Origin: Candidatus Spechtiibacteriota bacterium
GTDB taxonomy: Bacteria > Patescibacteriota > Minisyncoccia > Spechtbacterales > HO2-43-30
Direction: 5' to 3'
NCBI GenBank assembly: GCA_016177905.1
Contig: JACOUK010000089.1
Coordinates: 1 to 5,752 of the forward strand
Length of the DNA: 5,752 nucleotides
Part shown: positions 1 through 4,660 of the stretch, piece by piece
Layout of the letters: every line of letters starts with the position of its first letter
Numbering within the stretch: the stretch's first letter is position 1
Notes under the pieces: model-generated
What the model saw: only the letters and a program-made list of their open reading frames with translations
Told to the model about the DNA's origin: nothing
The model's database searches: none
Translations under genes and position numbers: made by a program

Positions 1-387
1 GCCATACATTCCTATCCAGTCGTCCGTGCCATATGCATATCCATGAGCGAAGACTATGGCCTGTTCGCATCCTCTATATTCTGCAGGATTAAGATCGGCA
101 AGCCGCACGGTGTCGAGCACCAGACCTTTTTTAAGTTTTGGGTATTTAAGGCGGAAGAAATGCCACCAGACATGACTAAGTTCATGCACTGCCGCTTCAT
201 GTTGCGCGGTGAATAGTTCTACCAAATTTTTGTCGGGATGCCAGAAGCCCCCTCCGCTGGTGGGAGAAAAATCGCGGACAATAATATCTGATTTTGCGGT
301 GATAAACTCACGCGCGGACTCGGTAAAGCCGTAAAAGTCAAATATCTGTTCCCGAAATTCAAGCGTCTCACTTTTGCTTTTTTTCAC
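1..387 (-). CDS. HExxH-motif putative zinc metalloprotein, N-terminal part (cut by window edge)
   Basis: The first 129 codons of a gene that continues past the left edge. I do not recognise the family. Residues 68-72 read HELSH within AAVHELSHVWWHFF, a good HExxH zinc-metallopeptidase signature on a helix followed by an aromatic-rich stretch. No third zinc ligand can be assigned, because the frame runs off the window. There is no signal peptide or membrane segment, so a cytoplasmic protein is expected from what is visible. The GTG start is well supported: an in-frame TAA lies 15 bases upstream, no other start codon falls between, and AGGAGG precedes GTG by four bases. The gene begins 10 bases after the stop of the glycosidase gene and so probably shares its mRNA. 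The peptidase role is inferred from the motif only; it could be an inactive or non-proteolytic metal-binding protein. Confidence 0.8.
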   Translation of the reverse strand, partial: MKKSKSETLEFREQIFDFYGFTESAREFITAKSDIIVRDFSPTSGGGFWHPDKNLVELFTAQHEAAVHELSHVWWHFFRLKYPKLKKGLVLDTVRLADLNPAEYRGCEQAIVFAHGYAYGTDDWIGMYG

Positions 388-391
388 GTTG

Positions 392-397
392 CCTCCT
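392..397 (-). promoter_or_regulatory. Ribosome binding site of the HELSH gene
   Basis: AGGAGG on the minus strand, four bases before the GTG at 387. It lies directly after the TAG stop of the upstream glycosidase gene, so termination and re-initiation can be coupled. Together with the in-frame stop just upstream it settles the GTG start. Confidence 0.75.
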
Positions 398-1645
398 CTA
401 AATTAGGATTTTTTTTCGTTCTTCTTCGGATAAGTCTTCTACGAGCAGATTTAGAATCGCCGCCGCGGACCACGCCTGTACATGATTTGCGCTTTTTGTG
501 CCCCATCCTTCCAGGCCATAGCAGGTTGTAAGCTCGCCGTTGTCGCAGGCGTGAAGCTCCGGCGCTTCGCCAAGAAGGCAAGCAGTGTCAAGCATATTTT
601 TCTTCAACTCTTTTGCTTTTTCCCGAAAATCAAACTTTCTTTCCCGCGCAAATGGATGTGTATAGGTTGCGTTTTTCAAACCATAGTAGGTAAACCAGTT
701 GTCCATCAGCCAGATGGAACCGAGATGGTAGAGATAGGGGTTGAAGCACGGCTCTTTATCCGAAAGCGTGCGTATGCCGTATGGAGTCCAAAGATCTGGT
801 TTGCATAAGCGTTCGGCTATCCCTCGCATTTTTTCGGGATTGTCTATGATCCCGGTGAAAAATAGATGTCCCGTGTTTGAGGCCGCAGTATGCACCTGTT
901 CTTTATTTGCGTCGAGGGCAAGCGCGAATGCGCCGCGTTCTTCATTCCAGAATTTTTGGTTGAAGTTAAACTTCAACCTCTCGGCATTTCGATAATAACC
1001 TTGCCAGTCTTTGTTAAAATAGGCCGCCATTTCAGACATGTATAGATACGCAAGGTACGCATATCCTTGTATCTCTACAAAGCACACGGGGTACTCTGGC
1101 TTATGGCAGAATGGTGTATGGTCTTTCCAGCACTGATTTCTTATGCCGCGAGGATTTAGTTGTTCGCATTCTATGAAATAGTCGCCGTCCATGTCACCGT
1201 AGTATTTCATCCAATTTGCCGCGGCTTCAAGATTCGGCCAGATTTCTTTTATAAAATCCCAGCGATTTGTTTTGCGTACATATTCGCCCGCAAGAATGAT
1301 AAAGAGGGGAGTTGCGTCAAGCGAGCCGTAATAAGGAAATTCCCAGAATGGGATCTTCTGTTTTTGCCATTCAGAATCTCTGTGCTCGTGCAGTATTTTG
1401 CCCGGTTGCTCCTCGCTTCGCCAGTTGTGGTGTTTGCCTTGAAGTTTTGCAAGTGTCCTAATCGTGCTCCGGGCGATCTCGGGTCCGTTTTGAGCCGCTG
1501 GCAGAAGCATCAAGGCCGTTATGAGCGAATCCCTTCCAAAAAGCCACCTATAATCTTCTCCTCCCGCAAAGAGATAAGATCCAAGCGGATGTTTCAACGA
1601 CTTCAAATCGCCTATGACTTTTTCCAAGAGCTGTTTTTTGTCCAT
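398..1645 (-). CDS. Amylo-alpha-1,6-glucosidase-type glycosidase (glycogen debranching catalytic domain)
   Basis: A 415-residue protein with the (alpha/alpha)6-barrel catalytic domain of bacterial amylo-alpha-1,6-glucosidases, which release glucose at alpha-1,6 branch points of glycogen-like glucans. Recognisable family blocks in order are WLFGRDSLITAL (34-45), EEQPGKILHEHR (78-89), YYGSLDATPLF (105-115), GDMDGDYFIE (150-159), NPRGIRNQCWKD (164-175), EIQGYAYLAYLY (191-202), TPYGIRTLS (287-295), YHLGSIW (306-312) and PEL (362-364) followed by QAWSAAAI (390-397). By comparison with eukaryotic debranching enzymes, D175 in WKD is the likely general acid and E363 in PEL the likely base; both are present, so activity is expected. 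Usual bacterial relatives are nearer 650-700 residues and carry an N-terminal accessory beta domain that is absent here. There is no signal peptide, so a cytoplasmic enzyme is expected. The ATG has GGAGG five bases upstream. Exact substrate (glycogen, maltodextrin or another alpha-glucoside) cannot be told from sequence. Confidence 0.9.
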   Translation of the reverse strand: MDKKQLLEKVIGDLKSLKHPLGSYLFAGGEDYRWLFGRDSLITALMLLPAAQNGPEIARSTIRTLAKLQGKHHNWRSEEQPGKILHEHRDSEWQKQKIPFWEFPYYGSLDATPLFIILAGEYVRKTNRWDFIKEIWPNLEAAANWMKYYGDMDGDYFIECEQLNPRGIRNQCWKDHTPFCHKPEYPVCFVEIQGYAYLAYLYMSEMAAYFNKDWQGYYRNAERLKFNFNQKFWNEERGAFALALDANKEQVHTAASNTGHLFFTGIIDNPEKMRGIAERLCKPDLWTPYGIRTLSDKEPCFNPYLYHLGSIWLMDNWFTYYGLKNATYTHPFARERKFDFREKAKELKKNMLDTACLLGEAPELHACDNGELTTCYGLEGWGTKSANHVQAWSAAAILNLLVEDLSEEERKKILI

Positions 1646-1650
1646 AGCAC

Positions 1651-1655
1651 CCTCC
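1651..1655 (-). promoter_or_regulatory. Ribosome binding site of the glycosidase gene
   Basis: GGAGG on the minus strand, five bases before the ATG at 1645. It supports this start codon. Confidence 0.7.
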
Positions 1656-1697
1656 GTTCGTCGCGTCTATTATTTTGTTGTCAAAGTAGATAGTAGC

Positions 1698-1725
1698 ACT
1701 CTACATCGTTCGCCGTTCGTGTCAA
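1698..1725 (-). promoter_or_regulatory. Predicted sigma-70-type promoter for the glycosidase/HELSH unit
   Basis: On the minus strand a perfect -35 box TTGACA (1725 to 1720) is followed after 16 bases by TAGAGT (1703 to 1698), which keeps the key TAnnnT positions of a -10 box. A start near 1691 would give a leader of about 45 bases before the ATG at 1645. The -35 box is one arm of the palindrome shared with the divergent promoter. Predicted from consensus match and position only. Confidence 0.55.
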
Positions 1726-1734
1726 TCATTGACA
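1720..1734. repeat. Perfect palindrome formed by two back-to-back -35 boxes
   Basis: TGTCAAT-C-ATTGACA is a perfect inverted repeat with 7-base arms around C1727. Each arm contains the TTGACA hexamer of one of the divergent promoters. RNA polymerase could hardly occupy both at once, so the two units may compete, and a dimeric regulator bound here would act on both. The symmetry may also simply follow from placing two consensus boxes close together. Confidence 0.8.
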
Positions 1735-1758
1735 AACGCGTATATATTCTGGTAGGGT
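1729..1758 (+). promoter_or_regulatory. Predicted promoter for the FtsH-like gene unit
   Basis: A perfect TTGACA (1729-1734) is separated by 18 bases from TAGGGT (1753-1758), a -10 box with the conserved TA and final T, preceded by TGG (1750-1752), an extended -10 element. Start is expected near 1765, giving a leader of about 200 bases before the ATG at 1970. The AT-rich TATATATT in the spacer is an alternative weak -10 feature but is only 8 bases from the -35 box. Confidence 0.5.
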
Positions 1759-1761
1759 GTC

Positions 1762-1788
1762 AGGTAAAACAAAATGTTTATTTTACCT
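1762..1788. repeat. Inverted repeat at the predicted transcription start (possible operator)
   Basis: AGGTAAAA (1762-1769) and TTTTACCT (1781-1788) are perfect 8-base inverted arms with an 11-base centre that itself has AAA/TTT symmetry. The repeat straddles the predicted +1 near 1765, so the 5' arm would be partly missing from the RNA. It is therefore better read as a DNA operator for a dimeric repressor than as an RNA hairpin. No binding protein can be named. Confidence 0.5.
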
Positions 1789-1790
1789 AT

Positions 1791-1869
1791 AGAAAGGAAA
1801 GGGCAAATCCGCCTTCGGCGGACTTCGACTCTATCCCTAGTAGGGCGTTGTTGGTTTGCCCCCCTTTCT
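1791..1869 (+). ncRNA. Structured 5' leader RNA (candidate riboswitch-like three-way junction)
   Basis: Hand folding gives a closing stem AGAAAGG/CCTTTCT (1791-1797 with 1863-1869). After a small internal loop comes GGGCAAA/TTTGCCC (1801-1807 with 1855-1861). The stem encloses a perfect 6-bp hairpin TCCGCC-TTC-GGCGGA (1808-1822) and a smaller hairpin CCCT-AGT-AGGG (1835-1845). The unpaired parts are 1823-1834 and 1846-1854. I do not match it to a known riboswitch class. The 3' strand of the closing stem overlaps a segment that can instead pair with the downstream terminator. This suggests a sensor domain controlling read-through into the FtsH-like gene. Alternatives are a dispersed palindromic repeat, or a thermosensor or protein-bound leader. 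The base pairs can be read directly; the function is inference. Confidence 0.45.
1851..1862 (+). promoter_or_regulatory. Candidate antiterminator segment
   Basis: TTGGTTTGCCCC can pair with the segment from 1884 to 1896 (GGG, bulged A, GCAAGCCAA), giving 12 pairs including one G-U. This pairing would use the 5' arm of the terminator hairpin and also open the leader's closing stem, which needs 1855-1861. The two states are mutually exclusive, as in a typical OFF-type attenuator. Confidence 0.4.
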
Positions 1870-1887
1870 TGTCGTAAGGAGATGGGA

Positions 1888-1915
1888 GCAAGCCAATGGG
1901 CTTGCGTTTTAGTTT
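1888..1915 (+). terminator. Candidate intrinsic terminator/attenuator in the leader
   Basis: GCAAGCC (1888-1894) and GGCTTGC (1899-1905) form a perfect 7-bp stem with an AATG loop, followed by GTTTTAGTTT (7 T in 10 bases). It stands 65 bases before the FtsH-like ATG, downstream of a predicted promoter and with no gene ending before it, so it is more likely a regulated attenuator than a gene-end terminator. The T-tract is interrupted, so termination may be partial. Confidence 0.5.
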
Positions 1916-1954
1916 AATAACGGGGTTCGTTGAAAATTAAATCCGATTGTAACG

Positions 1955-1962
1955 AAAGGAGG
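1955..1962 (+). promoter_or_regulatory. Ribosome binding site of the FtsH-like gene
   Basis: AAAGGAGG seven bases before the ATG at 1970, a near-perfect Shine-Dalgarno sequence that fixes the start. Its first bases overlap AACGAA (1951-1956), which can pair with TTCGTT (1926-1931); the GGAGG core stays free in that hairpin. Confidence 0.85.
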
Positions 1963-1969
1963 CAATAAG

Positions 1970-4660
1970 ATGAGCAAGAAGAGTGCGGAAAAGAAGGGTT
2001 TTTCAGAACCGAAAGTACAATACGGAATTCCAGCTTTAAATTTCCTTGGTCCTGCTACCGACAAAATTGCGCCGTTGACGCCGTCATTGTCAGCGATTGC
2101 GATTGCGCTCTTTATCATGTTGGGCGGATTGTTTTCGTTTGTTGGCTTGTATGCGATTGCTCCGAATTTATTTCCCGGGTTCGATGTGTCTTTTTTTGTG
2201 GCGGGGCTTTATGGTCTCTTTGCGGTGTTGGTTTGCGCCGCGCTCATATTTGGTTATTTCGATCACGTGAAGCGTAAAACTAAAGATGAGTTTAAGCTCG
2301 ACCAAGTCTCTGTCGAAGCCGATCGAGAGGCGCTCGCACAACACTACGCCCAGAAAAACAGAAGGCAGTTTTACTCTAACGCCTTGTTTGTTTTCCTTTC
2401 GATTGTTGGAGCGACAGTTATTTTCTGGCAGAAGTTTGATATGTACCCATCAGAAACTTTCCTCATGTCATGGCCGGTTCTTTTCGCGCTTTGGGTTTTC
2501 CTGCTTTTCCAGTTTTCCCGGCCAATGCTTATTATTCTTGTGCTTGTCATGGTCGTGATGCGTATCGCAATGGTTCTCATGGGCGCGCAGGTTTTGGTAC
2601 AATTCCTGCCGTATCTCTTGATGATGCCGATGTTTGTAGTAATGAACTTTGTAATGATGTTTGGCCCTCTTGCGTTCATTAACATCATGCAGATTAAAAC
2701 GATTCTGCCCGGCGAGGGAAAGATAGATGAAGGTAAAAAGGTAATGGGTCAGCGCCAAGCTATGAAACAGCTTGAGCACGATCTTATGCTTTTTATTTCA
2801 AAGAAGGGCGAGGAACTGGGCAAAAAGGGAAGCAACCCTCCCCGCGGAATCCTTATGAAGGGTCCTCCGGGAGTTGGCAAAACTCTTTTTGCAAAGTCAG
2901 CGGCGTCAAAGCTTTCTTGCCCGCTTGTCATTACACAGGGGTCGGCGTATATCGCAACATTCATGGGCATTGATATTTTGGTTATGATGTATACCCGAAT
3001 GAAGGTGAACGCTCTTGCGAAAGAATGGGGAAGGGCAATTCTTTTTATTGATGAAGCAGACCAGCTTTTGATGCGGCGGGGCGGTATGACGTCAGGCGCT
3101 CCGGGGGCGATGAGCGTGGCGAAAGAATTTTGGTCCCTGTTTGAATATGACGCTCACGGCAGTATTTCTCCATGCGGACTTGTATTCACTAACGGCTATA
3201 CAAGAGAGATTATGGATGCTCGTGCCAGTCTCGGTCAGACCGTCCATCCGCAGATGTTTCCGGGAATGTTCGGTGGCGGCGGGGGCTCAATGGCCATCTA
3301 TCCTTTCCTGACTTGGCTTGATGGCGTGGAAAGCCCTCCTTGGCAGAAGGCTTTTGTACGAAACAAGATAAATATGTTGCTTGACGTGCTTTTGGTAGTG
3401 CCGCTTTCATGGCGTCTGCCGCCGATAAAATCCGTAGTGCCGAAAGTGCTTTTTCTTGCAGCAACTAACCGGCCGCAGGTTATTGATCCTGCCATGCAGC
3501 GTCCCGGACGCTTTGGGCGTCATGTGGAGTTTCCTTTGCCCGATGAGCAGGGCCGCGAGGAAATTATTAAAGGCTATCTTGAAAAGATTGCTCATCACCC
3601 GATTCTCGCAACCAACGATAAGGTTCAAGAGTTGGCGCGGGCGACTGTGGGCCTTTCTCCGGCGGATATTGAGCAGATTTTGCGCGATGCGGTGTCGATC
3701 CAGTACACAAGGGTTATGCGCGTGAAATGGCTTCAAGATCGCAAAGAGCGTGGCGAAGAGCTTGAAGAGATGGAACAAGAAGAGTTGAAACGTGCCGACG
3801 AGTGGGCTGTAAAAGACGAGAAATGGGATGAAATTTGGGCTACGTGGGATTCGATGGTGGATTCGCTTGCCACAAAACGTTTTGGCGCGGCACAGTCGCT
3901 TCCTACAACCGTCGAGAAGAAAAAGAATATTGTGCGTTTGACGAAGAATACCGCGTTTCATGAGCTCGGCGGGCACTTCCTTACTTTGAAGGCGTTTTGC
4001 AGTACGTTTCAGAAGCCGACATTTATGTCTGCCGTCCCCCGCGGAGAAACTCTTGGTCTTGTGGCGCACGTTCCGGTTGAGGACCGGGAGGACTTTGTGC
4101 AATGGATGATTGAGGGGCTGATGCGCGTGTCGGTGGGGTCGCTTGCCGCGGAGCGAATTTTTCTCGAAGACGGTGATAACGGTCCGGGTGTTTCCAGAGA
4201 TCTTGAGAACGCAACAAGTATGGCATTGCGGATGACCGCGAAATGGGGGATGTCTCCTCGTAAGTGCAGAAACAAAAAAGAAGAAGCACGGTATGAAGAA
4301 ATTGGAGAGATTGTCCTGTCGCTTCCGGAGATGGACGTGATGGAGCATGGCGCTCCAAGTCCGCTTTCGGGGTTAATGGGATTCAAAAACAAGAAGCGTA
4401 ACTTTGCAATTGTTGTCGGGCAGGCTTTTGTGGATGCATGGCGCATTATTAAAAAAAACAAAAATCTCGTTCCTCCCATGGTCGAAAAACTTGTCGCGGA
4501 TGGAGAGCTGACAGGAAATGATCTAGAAAACCTATGGAAAGAACTAGACGAAAAGCTTCAGCCCCTGACATTGGAAGATGATCGTGATGACAACTGGCCA
4601 GATATGACTTCTCCTAACCGATTTTACAAGGAGAAGGAGAGGGAGAATGTGACGCCATGA
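1970..4660 (+). CDS. FtsH-like membrane AAA+ protein with degenerate M41 zinc site
   Basis: An 896-residue relative of FtsH, the ATP-driven membrane protease that extracts and degrades membrane proteins; typical members are 600-650 residues. Residues 40-238 hold about six hydrophobic segments (near 40-62, 73-96, 137-154, 163-183, 185-205, 210-238) instead of two flanking an external domain. The AAA+ module has Walker A GPPGVGKT (298-305), an FMG pore loop (331-333), Walker B ILFIDEAD (357-364), sensor 1 at N500 in AATNRP, and arginine fingers R514 and R517 in RPGRFGR. About 90 residues are inserted between Walker B and sensor 1. A charged, Trp-rich helical stretch (about 583-634) precedes the peptidase domain. 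There the canonical HEAGH is replaced by HELGGH (664-669), while the third ligand is kept as D744 in RDLENAT. ATPase and unfoldase activity look intact; proteolysis is uncertain. The stop overlaps the next gene by ATGA, so the two are translationally coupled. I give no symbol because the architecture is far from true FtsH. Confidence 0.88.
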   Translation: MSKKSAEKKGFSEPKVQYGIPALNFLGPATDKIAPLTPSLSAIAIALFIMLGGLFSFVGLYAIAPNLFPGFDVSFFVAGLYGLFAVLVCAALIFGYFDHVKRKTKDEFKLDQVSVEADREALAQHYAQKNRRQFYSNALFVFLSIVGATVIFWQKFDMYPSETFLMSWPVLFALWVFLLFQFSRPMLIILVLVMVVMRIAMVLMGAQVLVQFLPYLLMMPMFVVMNFVMMFGPLAFINIMQIKTILPGEGKIDEGKKVMGQRQAMKQLEHDLMLFISKKGEELGKKGSNPPRGILMKGPPGVGKTLFAKSAASKLSCPLVITQGSAYIATFMGIDILVMMYTRMKVNALAKEWGRAILFIDEADQLLMRRGGMTSGAPGAMSVAKEFWSLFEYDAHGSISPCGLVFTNGYTREIMDARASLGQTVHPQMFPGMFGGGGGSMAIYPFLTWLDGVESPPWQKAFVRNKINMLLDVLLVVPLSWRLPPIKSVVPKVLFLAATNRPQVIDPAMQRPGRFGRHVEFPLPDEQGREEIIKGYLEKIAHHPILATNDKVQELARATVGLSPADIEQILRDAVSIQYTRVMRVKWLQDRKERGEELEEMEQEELKRADEWAVKDEKWDEIWATWDSMVDSLATKRFGAAQSLPTTVEKKKNIVRLTKNTAFHELGGHFLTLKAFCSTFQKPTFMSAVPRGETLGLVAHVPVEDREDFVQWMIEGLMRVSVGSLAAERIFLEDGDNGPGVSRDLENATSMALRMTAKWGMSPRKCRNKKEEARYEEIGEIVLSLPEMDVMEHGAPSPLSGLMGFKNKKRNFAIVVGQAFVDAWRIIKKNKNLVPPMVEKLVADGELTGNDLENLWKELDEKLQPLTLEDDRDDNWPDMTSPNRFYKEKERENVTP

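Larger units (their letters stand above)
1646..1969. other. Divergent intergenic regulatory region
   Basis: This 324-base stretch has no convincing protein gene. From left to right it holds the glycosidase ribosome binding site and short leader, the leftward promoter, the shared -35 palindrome, the rightward promoter, an inverted repeat at the predicted start, the folded leader RNA, a terminator-like hairpin and the FtsH-like ribosome binding site. An 8-base direct repeat CCGTTCGT occurs at 1654-1661 and 1713-1720; its meaning is unclear. A 14-codon frame from ATG 1896 to TAA 1940 has GGAG seven bases upstream and could be a leader peptide, but nothing else supports it. Confidence 0.7.

Noticed and set aside
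1160..1693. A 177-codon open frame on the plus strand opposite the glycosidase gene
   Set aside because: It is antisense to a gene full of conserved family blocks. It has no family resemblance and is explained as a shadow frame.
1808..1822. The TCCGCC/GGCGGA hairpin as a dispersed palindromic (REP-like) repeat
   Set aside because: Only one copy is present in the window, so repetition cannot be shown. It is kept as part of the leader fold, with this alternative noted.
1801..1861. Resemblance to a c-di-GMP-I riboswitch through GGGCAAA and a following GC-rich hairpin
   Set aside because: The second conserved block (ACGCAAAGCC-like) and the tetraloop-receptor arrangement are missing, and here GGGCAAA is paired in the closing stem. 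The shared heptamer is not enough.
1876..1917. An 11-codon frame from ATG 1882 to TAA 1917 directly behind AAGGAG
   Set aside because: The Shine-Dalgarno-like sequence touches the ATG with no spacer, which does not allow efficient initiation.
3407..4348. A 313-codon open frame on the minus strand inside the FtsH-like gene
   Set aside because: It lies wholly antisense to a gene with clear AAA+ and M41 motifs. Its translation is rich in Arg, His and Cys with no recognisable domain, as expected for a shadow frame.
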